NCBI RefSeq assembly: GCF_001665395.1
Contig: NZ_LZSG01000001.1
Coordinates: 1-64,000, forward strand
Length of the DNA: 64,000 nt
Direction of reading: 5' to 3'
Origin: Mycobacterium sp. 1164966.3
GTDB lineage: Bacteria; Actinomycetota; Actinomycetes; Mycobacteriales; Mycobacteriaceae
Shown: positions 28,801-31,828 of the stretch, in pieces
How positions within the stretch are numbered: position 1 is the stretch's first letter
How the letters are laid out: the number at the start of each line of letters is the position of its first letter
Notes under the pieces: model-generated
Database searches by the model: none
The model's input: the letters and a program-made list of their open reading frames with translations, nothing else
Told to the model about the DNA's origin: nothing
Translations under genes and position numbers: made by a program

Positions 28801-30337
28801 AAATCACAAGGGCGCCTTGGTCGTAGGCCTGCCGTGACCATTCGCCGGCGAGGCGCGTCTTGCCGACACCCGGTTCGCCGGCGATCAGCACCGCATTCGT
28901 GCCACCGGCAAGCGCACGCTGCCACGCGGAAAACAGTCCCTCGAGCTCAGGCCCGCGCCCAACGAACGGCCCAGGGCCGCCTAGCACCGCGGGCAGCGCT
29001 GGACGGTCGATGGGCGCATCGTTTGTCGGGGCCGGCGGAGCGACTTCGGCTGTAGCCAGTCGGAGTTCGAAAACATGCTCGGGCCGCGCGAGATTCTTCA
29101 GCTGGCGCATCCCGAGGTCGGCGAGCTCGACATCATCGGGAAGTGAGTCGATGACCAGCTCGGCGGTCGCACCCGAGCACAGGATTTGGCCACCCTCAGC
29201 CAGTGAGCGCAGGCGCGCGGCGCGGTTGACCGCCCGTCCGAAGTAGTCGCCATCGCGAAGCTCGACCTCCCCGGTGTGCAGCGCCACGCGGATACGCATG
29301 GGCTCGCGCAGCGCCCACGGCTCGTGGACGATTGCTTCTTGCAGCTCTATCGCCGCGGCGGCAGCCGTCGACGGCCGGTCGAAGACGGAGAACGTGGCAT
29401 CGCCTTCGCCACGCGTCTTTATCAGCCGTCCTCCACGCGACGTGACGACCTGTTCGACGAGCTCGTCATGTCGTGCGAGCGCCGTGGCCATGGCGTCGGC
29501 GTCTGCCTCCCAAGCGGCCGTTGACCCCTCGATATCGGTCAGCAGGAAGGTCACGGCCCGAGTCACCGTCGAAGGCTGTTGTGCAGCAGGGATTTCCAGC
29601 GCAGCATCCTGCGCGACGATCGCGGCCTCGAGTCGGCGAAGGTACGGTCCCGGGTCGACGCCCAGCTCTTCGGCGAGTAGCGTCCGAGCCCGTTGGTAAG
29701 CGCCAAGGGCTTCGCCCTGTCTGCCGGCGCGGTAGAGGGCGAGCATCAGCTGGCCCCAACGCCTTTCGCGCAGGGGCGCGTCGGCAACCGCGGCCTCCAG
29801 CTCGCCGATAATTTCCGCGGCGCGACCGGTCGAAAGCAGCGCGTCGGCCCGATCCTCCACCAGCGCGGCATGACCCTCGATCCATTGCGTCTTTTCGGAG
29901 GTTCCGCGTCGGCTGTCGGGCAGTTCGGGGATTCCGCGCCACAGGGCGAGCGCCTCCTCGAAGCGGGTCACCGCTTGGCCCGGGTCGCCAGCCGCAGCGG
30001 CAGCGCGTCCGAGTCGTGCGGCCGTTCTGTAACGCGAGGCGTCAACCTCACTCTCGGCGAGGGCCCAACCCGCGCCCGCCGTCAGGACAAAGCCGTCGCC
30101 CAGGGTTCGGCGAAGCGAGGAGATGTGGGTCTGCAGCGCTTTGGCGGCGGTGCGCGGCGGATCGTCGCCCCAGAGCAGCTCGACGAGGTGGTCGGCCGAT
30201 ACCACCGAACCGCTGTGCAACCCGAGCATCGTGAGAAGGGCACGCGGTTTGGCGCCCGGGATAGCGACGGGCGCACCGTCCTGCCGGACCTGGAGAGGTC
30301 CCAAAACCCCCAGTTCCACCCATGAAAGCGTACTCAC
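7790..30337 (-). CDS. Giant BTAD-cyclase-AAA regulator with 24 tandem NTF2-like repeat units (7,515 aa)
   Basis: One open frame of 22.5 kb starting GTG at 30337. Head domains: residues ~5-95 OmpR-type winged helix (ALQTHISSLRRTLG); ~97-245 BTAD; ~260-430 class III cyclase with metal Asp in LLTDIEGS and GEGD and transition-state Asn/Arg in VNRAARLR; ~455-800 AAA/STAND ATPase with Walker A GEPGVGKT (~residue 488) and Walker B LILDDLHW; ~830-1255 TPR-like helices; a Pro/Glu linker to 1277. Residues 1278-7515 are tandem repeats. Each full unit runs from LENAASQ through DDRRRVVNAG, ATRGERLAL, FDLDDIDAAFEELDARY, then NRHELP, DHRR, EAVHRLS.LGAVVT, GTSQEGFDAEWR and FDEADLDAALARFDEL. The head suggests a nucleotide-sensing, ATP-driven transcription factor; the tail may bind small ligands or act as a scaffold (inference). 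No signal peptide or membrane segment is seen. Mass is near 0.8 MDa. Head-type regulators are common in mycobacteria; I do not know a function for this repeat tail. Confidence 0.9.
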   Translation of the reverse strand: MSTLSWVELGVLGPLQVRQDGAPVAIPGAKPRALLTMLGLHSGSVVSADHLVELLWGDDPPRTAAKALQTHISSLRRTLGDGFVLTAGAGWALAESEVDASRYRTAARLGRAAAAAGDPGQAVTRFEEALALWRGIPELPDSRRGTSEKTQWIEGHAALVEDRADALLSTGRAAEIIGELEAAVADAPLRERRWGQLMLALYRAGRQGEALGAYQRARTLLAEELGVDPGPYLRRLEAAIVAQDAALEIPAAQQPSTVTRAVTFLLTDIEGSTAAWEADADAMATALARHDELVEQVVTSRGGRLIKTRGEGDATFSVFDRPSTAAAAAIELQEAIVHEPWALREPMRIRVALHTGEVELRDGDYFGRAVNRAARLRSLAEGGQILCSGATAELVIDSLPDDVELADLGMRQLKNLARPEHVFELRLATAEVAPPAPTNDAPIDRPALPAVLGGPGPFVGRGPELEGLFSAWQRALAGGTNAVLIAGEPGVGKTRLAGEWSRQAYDQGALVIYGRCDEDLGAPYQPFAEALRSLVPCLGANRLRGLRGVEALLALVPGLTDVLPDLAAPTRADPDTERYALFDAVVALLGIASARAPVVLILDDLHWAAKPTLLLLRHLLRFGERDRVQIVGTYRSTDLDRSHPLAAMLADLHRDGTAKRIALGGLDEDDVTAYVAEAGFDDEELARALASVTGGNPFFLIEALRHVDESGGHWDPSTLPQGVREAVSRRLTRLPAETNKALAAAAVVGSRFGLELVERVVGDDLVDAFDEACKAGIVIEESSGHYRFNHALVRQSLLAELPSVRRLRLHQRIATTLETEPGADDELLGELAYHYFECAWAGNAAKAVEYCRRAADQAMARLAYEGAADLYDRALHALEEIDDELPDRDDQVAALMIARCEALLAAGDVTSAAGAVAQLQDATRDSARLAAWATCFDGQLSMLIHPERLDEVEAAVGAAAGKLAELDDAAGEAMAHTVRAGCLARLGRIGDCEIALDDALTAARRAREHRRVNAVLAGAPLAALWGPNPVPRAGGRCLDVVRLLRITTDSPAVEATSTRCQAVLEAFRGRAEAARRMIESARRTVTELGLRHAFLEVQQFAGIVELVVGDPAAAEPHLRQAYNGFRRMGLDADTAETAALLGRTCLALDHADEADELCRESERLAGHALKPSIEWRSLRAHLLSRGNDHDGARRAAEAAVALAERTDLLVDHGDACASLATVLGAAGDARGARAAAERAVGLYEQKGAAALAEMARNILGAAKPAAPAPPEPEPQVEPDTACVRAIGRLDAAFERGAWDAELELLAPVITHESRRKIVGYPRVDLPASEWVRMGQRAREVGPMRHHHVVIAVRGERLALCQLDIGTADVSRAAPQDEMLEIIGLDKDGRIALQVFFDLEDSDAAVAELDAAHSRRIAQAPQEDPSVELDNACVRVIRESESAANRDAWDEMETIYASDVFFESRRKIIGFTRDDLPPGAWVDHARRLRDSGGLRARIGIIAIRGERLALTRLELFTEDDSLGAPHDEALQLYGIDNEGRISLQVVFDIEDVDAALAELDAAHARFEETPSNAPRLENAASRADGRFNVLFAERRWDEIGAMLIDHIQVEDRRRGLRREGNDRATELAELRAIAEVGTKTMSSVVLAIRGERLALVRTLYSGQDKRPGAFCTELLRVAEIDTDERIVAYVAFDLDDVDAAYEELEARYLAGEAAPYADVWQIGMETLGELNRHEPGPMIARLVYTDHRHIGFASGDFGRAVEELWALVPDARYRTTAVHALDAHGTVVKFVIEGTDIHGNELQWPRVLLMYVGRGETRLEVYEEDDVDAALARFKELRPQAPRLENAASQAVERYQVYFASRDWDAFAAILADNVCIDDRRRLVNAGVRHGRKAESANMRAAADAGFTYITSVFIAARGNRLTLTRGSGGEGGSGEFLNEMLSVVEVNSHNQIAAIVLFDLDDFDAAVAELDARYIAGEAAAHPNTWSVIAGSYAAINRNEQPAISPDWVTVDHRRETAMGPGDLIEYIEVAPDPNQDNRSYVEAVQRLDDLGAVITYAAHETSQEGLTAEWRGIAVFTVEGEMINRTEVFDEQDADTAIARFDELSRPAPQLQNRASQISDRFLAYFAARDWDAMAAMTADDFSSDDRRCVVGAGIQLGRDADVDNMRAWADVGVRKMTFAVIAVRGEHLFLGRTRFLGAEQGSDAFHSEVLGIVEVDAKNRIVARVVFDPDDFEAAIAELDARYIAGEAAPYASVWKRTLDIICELNRHELGPTIEQLAYVDHRRVPFADGDFRRAIEELLRLVPDARYRTTKVHALDAHGTVVKFVIEGTDIRGNELQWPRTLLLYVGRGETRLEVYEEEDVDAALARFEELRPPVRRLENAASQAYEHILACIAPRDWDAMTETVAEDFYTEDRRRVVNAGIRHGRNAAIEEVRAAVDVGLTITMVGVMATRGERLALVRVRATGPDPGASQSDAPTLVELRSDGRIAATVIFDLDDFDSALEELDARYLAAEAAAHAHPWSVIARMYSGVNRGELPATTQDWVNLDHRHVVTLAPGDIIPNLRAFWDLMPDRSIYIEAVHRLSDLGAVLTFTAKATSQEGFEGEWRANHVVTIDGDLVSRSEMFDEADIDAALAKFDQLSRPAPRLENRASRITERLQACIVTRDWAAAAEMLADDVLSEDRRRVVNAGIRRSRDAAIEDARAIANLGVTDIAPTILATRGERLVLRRARCWVGTFYTDILDVYEIGCDDRVVGLVVFDPDDFEAALAELDARYLAGESAAHAHTWSLVTGAFAAINRHELPELTPDWANVDHRRGAAFAPGDMTAFVRDIFEDSPDIEVYIEAVHRLANLGVVVTQRAHGISQNGFEAEWREIGIFTFDGELLSRCELFDEMDLDAAIARFDQLSQPASRLENAASQAIERFHICFEARDWDAMAELMAEEILDDDRRRVVNAGVRRGRDAEIANMQAIADIGAQKLSSTVIATRGERLVLRRENVGNDELPEAFQFTSVLQIVEIDADERLAAVVTFDLDQIDAAFEELDGRYLAEEAAEHAHTWSVITRWYAALNRHEIPPTTPDWVNTDHRRGRSFEAGDLPAFLHATWELMPQARIYIEAVHRLSNFGALVTQASQGTSPDGFDAEWREISMKVLDGDLISRSELFDETDIELAITRFDELQPSAPQLENVATQVAQRFWSSFAARDWHGMAEILADDLATEDRRRVVGAGSHRGRDFDIANMRAVADIGVTNATLTVIATRGVRLALSRIRLSGRDQRPDAFHTEALGIAEIDTEGRLVTHVAFDPEDFDGAFAELDARYLAGEAAPHSHIWSALTRVYRTINRHELTLTTPDWVNIDHRRGRGFAPGDMTANILAAWQLTPDIGFYFEAVHRLSNLGAVVTSATHGTSDQGFDAEWHQIDILMFEGGRICRCEIFDEADLDAALARFEELHPQSPRLKNAVVERFLAHFAARDWDAMAQDFADTYYLDDHRRVVNAGVRNGRDAAIEDMRAAADVGLWANITADVIATRGSRLFLSRFRSSGRDHDAVQLDVLQVAEIDADERFAACIVFDLDDIDAALEELDARYLAGEAAPCARTWSLVRDGYAALNRRELPPATSDLANIDHRRLVAIEARDFVASLRAAWDLTSQLRFFIERVHRLTNLGAVVTQAVSATSQEGFDGEWREIALLAFDGDLIKRCEIFDETDLDAALARFDELHPQAPRLENTATQIIERYQACFTTRGWAAMAELLANDIVTDDRRRVVNAGVRRGREVHIADMRATVDVSDPTFSTSIIASRGERLALARVRIFNRGMTDEVGAEALGICEIDADERIVAMVSFDPDDIDAAFKELDARYLAGEAAQHAHTWSAITGLYAAINRHEIPAMTPNSVYIDHRPLISIEALDMAAFFRAVWELTPQLSMYVEAVQRLNNLGAVVSVVARGTSEEGSDVEWRPIGILMFEGNQLGRCETFAEVDIDLALARFDELRPQAPRLENAASRVAARVWSGFAARDWDALTELFIDNISTDDRRRVVNAGVRQGREVVIDDMRRLTEFAVNITSTVIATRGERLALNRIGTSTSDNFDVELLSIIEIGSDNRVVAGVQLDIEDVDAAFAELDARYITGEAAPHAQTWTAIARTFATINRHELPTMTPNSVFIDRRPLISTEAIDGATLLRAALELTPQVRMYVEAVHRLDNLGAVVSVVARGTSEEGFDVEWRPIDILMFEGDRLSRCEVFDEADIGAALARFDELHPQEPRLGNAASRAEQRFFACWAARNWAAMAETLTEDTFIDDTHRNVANVGLWDGRDVVIANMQTLVDDAAPEITTLTVVATRGERLVLTHRRSPNRDPHNGEFVSEGLIIAETDNDGRITAHIQFDVDDIDAAFAELDARYLVGEAAAYSHTWSLMAQTHSALNRHEIPPTAPGFVNIDHRRGIAFAPGDIVPFVRATFDDTPDATHYIVAVHRLSDLGAVITQALRGTSRQGLDAEWQNIGLFTFEGDLATRVEVFDEEDLDAAITRFKELHQRRRLENTASRVNERMYAYFAADDWAAIAEIFANDIVYDDRRRVVNGGCWHGRNLVVENMRAVTDFTVENLGLVATRGDRLALSRWRWSNSDPASETFHTEVLCLVEVDTDALIAGLIVFDPESFDPAIAELDARYLAGEAAGHAHTWSVIARGVAAINRRELPAVTADCISIDHRRGTAFETGDLTAAIYASFDVTPRLRIHTDAVHRLNDLGAVVTNTAYGTSQEGFDAEWRMIQLLTIDGESINRHEVFDEADLDAALARFEELQPPPPRLESAASRITEYCCACFSAQDWATLATLLADDMVLDDRRRVVNAGVRRGRDSYIADNRAAVEAGAETISSSVIATRGERLALAHVRAFNRGFSPGEVGAEWLVVAEIDAGERIAAIVAFDLDDIDTAFEELDARYFTGEAAAHSRTWSVIARAQAAFNRHELPTADWVTIDHRPVAPIDASDLQAAIRAIGDLTPDLTARIEAVHRLSSFGAVVTYTAHGISTEGFAAEWRMIEILTVDGDRLNRSEFFDEADLDAALARFEELQPQAPLPENAAGRIFQRYYACFSIQDWAAMSELLADDIVVDDRRRVVNAGVRHGRDVHIADNRAAAEVGGESISSSIIATRGERLALAYGRVFNSVSSPGEVAAEWLAVAEIYDDERIVAMVGFDLDDIDAAYEELDARYLAGEAAAHLQTWSVIARECAAFNRHEHTIADFITIDHRPLAIIDAADPQSAMRTFDVTPDFSIRIEAVHRLSGFGAVATYTAHGTSPDGFAGEWRMIFLLTVEGERINRCDVFDEADLDAALALFEELQPPTRRLENAATQVAERLRANFTARDWTAYAELLAEDCFTDDRRRVVNAGNQHGRDADIANMRAIAAVGVANIALTTIAIRGERLALGRARMSGRDQRPEAFYTETLTIVEIDTNNRVVAQVVFDPDDIDAAFEQLDARYLAGEAAAHAHVWSVIAGIYAGFNRREPPATTPDWVYVDHRPLVRIDAVDLPSSIDAVWEQTPDIRLYIEAVHRVSDLGAVVTHTARGISQENFDAEWRMVDVLAVEGDLMRRSEMYDEADLDAALARFEELQPRAPRLENAASQVDQRFWKTFTARDWDGMAELLADDVSTDDRRRVVNAGVRQGRDHYMATMRAAADVGFEKTASTVLATRGVNLALTRVRAWADGMRPEEAGIDVLNIAEIDADNRIVAHIGFDLDDIDAAFAELDVRYLSGEAAPHAQTWSVIAESAAAFNRREFPPITQDSVYIDHRPLLNNAASDLAANSRATWDLMPDIRVRIEAVHRVSELGAVITQCLKGASQEGLDAEWRMIAIFTVDGDLIDRAEMFDEADLDTALARFDELQPQAPRLVNAASQVDQRFWDYFTARNWDAMAELMAEDISTDDHRRVVNSGIRHGRVEHKAGLRAAAEVGTEKMASIGVIATRGARLALTRIRSWNRGLRPEEVGFEALTIVEIDSEGRIVARVGFDVDDIDAAFADLEARYIAGEGAAHSRTWSVIAGTYAAYNHHELPLTTTDSVYIDHRPLVTIEASDLATSIRVVWDLLPDISYCVETVHRLSELGAVVTQTLKGTSKEGVDVEWRMIDLFTIEGDLISCCEIFDETDLDAALARFDELSRQLPRLENAATRAWSQLADAFNRRDLDGVLAAGGADAGYEDRRKGLGDKVDGSGRRKAVLAVFEMAQSNWRMEVEPIAIRGTRLAVIRGCYRDVEDADRPIAVEFLNVMELGDDGRMEASVSFDPDDIDAAFAELDARYLAGEAGPHAHIWSVIARNTAALNRHELPSADWVVTDHRRGTPFAPRRGGDTNWTASTRGIWDITPHLNIHIEAVHRLSNLGAVVTWVGRGISQDGFEAEWRMIQALTVEGDLVNRCELFDEADLDAALARFEELQPQARQLENAAGRVSRHLLAHFAAGDWHAMAEMLADDFFRDDRRRVVGAGVGHGRDGWISDMRATADLWTANVTSTVIATRGERLVLIRGRFSHRDQAPEGFVTEYLSIVEINADEQIAAIVMIDLNDIDAAFEELDARYLAGEAAPHARIWSAITDVYAKLNRHELLPTTHDWVNIDHHRLVRAESGQLTAYAVEAWNISPDMTGYIEAVHRMSNFGTVVTLVVHGTSQEGFDAEWREIELLMFDGDRINRLEIFDEEDVDAALARFDELQPQARRLENAASQAYERFWSYYTAHDWDAMGGMLVEDLFKSDRRRVVNAGIQHGREIQIADMRSLADIEANNTVAVVATRGKRLVLTRVCSSNSDLRHGEFGVEMLAIVEIAADERIAAFITFDLDDIDAAFEELDSRYLAGEAAAHADTWSVIAEAYAGFNRHELPPMATDSVSVDRRRLVTNEAVDLAVGARSVWAVAPDVRVHIEAVHRLSQFGAVVTHVGNGASPDGLDADWRMVNVFTVDGDLLSRCEIFDEVDLDAALARFDELHPRAPRPTNAASQVEQHFLAYFGARDWNALAELIANDISVDDRRRVVNAGVLHGRNSEIASLRALASVGVTSGTSTVVAIRGERLVLGRNDVTDRWSTDGGSKSEALCVVEINSENQIVARVVFDSDDLDAAFEELDARYVAGEAATNSDTWSVITKVFASMSRRELPPTTPDWVNVDHRRLAITEAGGLEAALRSLWELMPELNFRIEAVHRLSDLGAVFTRVATGTSQDGLDAEWRCTELMSVGGNLLSRAEVFDEDDLDAALARFDELHLQTPRPENAASQVEQHFWDHFAAHDWDAMAELLSDEILMDDRRRVVRAGLWYGREAVITNMRAVSEAGLRITVTVVATRGERLALYRAVNRDVRHDEFYTEMFSIVEIDADNKIKAHIAFDVDNIDAAVEELDARYLAGEAAAFAQTWTAMTQVQSTYNRHELSRPVAEDCVSIDHRRGRAFAPGDLIPFLSATWEVAPDVKGHIEAVHRLSTLGVVITEVMTGTSEEGFDAEWREIGLFLFEGELVSRFELFDEEDLDAALARFDELNGQVPPLENAAAQT
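11060..11881 (-). repeat. Divergent repeat unit 20
   Basis: The longest unit (274 aa). Its A half lacks DDRRRVVNAG and GRD; it has YEDRRKGLGDKVDGSGRR and AIRGTRLAVIRG instead, closer in style to units 1-3 at the start of the array. Its B half has an insertion (FAPRRGGDTNWTAS) before the usual helix. The closing motifs of both halves are normal, so the frame and fold appear kept. Confidence 0.75.
17640..18540 (-). repeat. Recently copied pair, B halves of units 11 and 12
   Basis: DNA at about 18449-18536 and 17651-17738, exactly one period (798 nt) apart, is nearly identical with only scattered substitutions. Both encode GAVVSVVARGTSEEG and DVEWRPI.ILMFEG, seen nowhere else in the array. The likely cause is unequal crossing-over or gene conversion between neighbours. 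Confidence 0.75.
23198..23430 (-). repeat. Variant B-half end of unit 5, copy of unit 3
   Basis: This segment encodes PDARYRTT through ELRP and differs from the same part of unit 3 (about 24812-25045) at only 6 of 71 residues. It lacks the EAVHRLS and GTSQEGF motifs of all other units and has VHALDAHGTVVKFVIEGTD and YVGRGETRLEVYEE instead. Units 3 and 5 are not adjacent (unit 4 is the common type), which points to copying of a two-unit block or gene conversion. Confidence 0.8.
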
Positions 30338-30440
30338 ATTGACTATCGTGGGCGCGGCAATTCAATGCCTGGTCAAGATCCAGTAAAGGCGGCGCGCGCC
30401 ACTGGCTGGCAAACTTTCGGCAGAGCAGTGCCCAGCAACT
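30338..30440. promoter_or_regulatory. Divergent promoter region of the giant gene
   Basis: About 100 nt between the GTG of the giant gene and the plus-strand synthase gene. On the minus strand TTGACC is about 35-40 nt before the GTG, but no well-spaced -10 follows. Nothing else recognised. Confidence 0.35.
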
Positions 30441-30494
30441 TTGGATGATGACTTTCCAAACGTCAGCTTTGTAACCGGCCGTAGACTTGGCCTT

Positions 30495-31721
30495 ATGCTG
30501 CTGTTTGACCGGGCTTTTAAGAAGCTCATCAAGCAGGGCGAGCTGGTCGTTTACGACGCGGACGGCAAAGCCTATCGCTACGGTGTGCCCTATCCCGGCC
30601 GCGATCCGGTCGTGGTCCGCTTCACCACCACATCCACCTCGCGCAAGATCGTGATGGCGCCGTCATTGGGCGCGGGCGAGGCCTATATGGATGGCCGTCT
30701 AGTGATGGAGCAGGGCGACATCCACGCGTTGCTGGATCTCGTCACCTGGAACAACCGGTGGGAAAAGCGCAGCGATTTGCGCAATGTCGAAGCCAGGTCT
30801 CGCCTCCCCGGCGATCCGCTCGGCTGGCTGCGCACCTACAACCAGGTGCGGCGCTCGAAGCGCAACGTCGCGCACCACTATGACCTGTCGGCGCGGCTCT
30901 ACGATCTCTTTCTCGACTCCGACCGGCAATATAGCTGCGCCTACTTCACCGATCGCGACAATCCGCTCGAGCAGGCGCAGCTCGACAAGAAGGCGCACAT
31001 CGCCGCCAAGCTTTACCTCAAGTCCGGTCTGAAGGTGCTCGATATCGGCTGCGGCTGGGGCGGGATGGCGCTGTATCTCCACGAGAAGACGGGGGTCGAG
31101 GTGCTCGGCATCACGCTCTCGGAAGAGCAGCTCAAGATCGCGCGCGAGCGGGCCGAGGAAGCCGGCGTCGCCGACAAGGTGAAATTCGAGCTGATCGATT
31201 ACCGCAAGGTCACCGGCAAATACGATCGGATCGTGTCGGTCGGCATGTTCGAGCATGTCGGCCCGGCTTATTTCCGTACCTTTATGGGGAAATGCCGCTC
31301 ACTGCTGGCCGAGGACGGGGTGATGTTGCTTCACACGATCGGCCGCATCGGCACCCGACGTGCGACCGACAGGTGGACCACGAAATATATCTTTCCCGGC
31401 GGCTATATCCCCACTCTGTCGGAAATGTCCGAGGCTGCCGAGTCTGCCTGGATGTGCACGAGCGACGTAGAGACGTGGCGGCTCCATTATGGCTACACGC
31501 TCGAACATTGGCTGCGACGGACGCAGGCGCACAAGGCCGAGATCGTCGACATGTATGACGACCGCTTCTATCGCATGTGGGAGTTCTACCTCGCGGGCGC
31601 GATGGTCGGTTTCTTTAACCGCGCGATGGTTAACTACCAGGCCCAATACGTCCGCGACCGCCGCGCATTGCCGATCACGCGCGACTATATGGCCGAGGCC
31701 GAGGCGCGGCTGAAGGCCTGA
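30495..31721 (+). CDS. Cyclopropane-fatty-acyl-phospholipid synthase (CfaS-like)
   Basis: SAM-dependent methyltransferase that adds a methylene bridge to unsaturated acyl chains. 408 residues from ATG 30495; the frame is also open from ATG 30441 (426 aa), but MLLFDRAFKKL resembles the usual N-terminus of full-length CfaS. The SAM motif is VLDIGCGWGGMALYL; other family blocks are AHHYDLSARLYDLFLD, the QYSCAYF loop and SVGMFEHVG, with a C-terminal MVNYQ.QY.RDRRALP. It has the N-terminal domain that mycolate cyclopropane synthases (~290 aa) lack. The protein style (NVAHHYDLSARLYDLFLDSD, ITRDYMAEAEARL) recalls alphaproteobacterial CfaS, and TAT makes up about half of the Tyr codons; transfer is possible. 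It stands alone between two cyclase-type regulators. Confidence 0.85.
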   Translation: MLLFDRAFKKLIKQGELVVYDADGKAYRYGVPYPGRDPVVVRFTTTSTSRKIVMAPSLGAGEAYMDGRLVMEQGDIHALLDLVTWNNRWEKRSDLRNVEARSRLPGDPLGWLRTYNQVRRSKRNVAHHYDLSARLYDLFLDSDRQYSCAYFTDRDNPLEQAQLDKKAHIAAKLYLKSGLKVLDIGCGWGGMALYLHEKTGVEVLGITLSEEQLKIARERAEEAGVADKVKFELIDYRKVTGKYDRIVSVGMFEHVGPAYFRTFMGKCRSLLAEDGVMLLHTIGRIGTRRATDRWTTKYIFPGGYIPTLSEMSEAAESAWMCTSDVETWRLHYGYTLEHWLRRTQAHKAEIVDMYDDRFYRMWEFYLAGAMVGFFNRAMVNYQAQYVRDRRALPITRDYMAEAEARLKA

Positions 31722-31728
31722 CCCGGTC

Positions 31729-31828
31729 GCATCTCCGCGTGCTGACGCGCGGATCTCCGCGTTTGCGCTGATGTTCGCGGCGTGACGACGGCTCACCCTG
31801 GCTACTATGAGCCAACACGCGGAGATGC
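31729..31828. promoter_or_regulatory. 13-bp inverted repeat bracketing the start of the LuxR-type regulator
   Basis: GCATCTCCGCGTG (31729-31741) is the exact reverse complement of CACGCGGAGATGC (31816-31828), which begins at codon 4 of the regulator. Between them GCGGATCTCCGC (31749-31760) is a small palindrome that repeats the ATCTCCGCG core. This could be a set of operator sites or an RNA fold that hides the ATG at 31807. Function is inferred. Confidence 0.5.
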
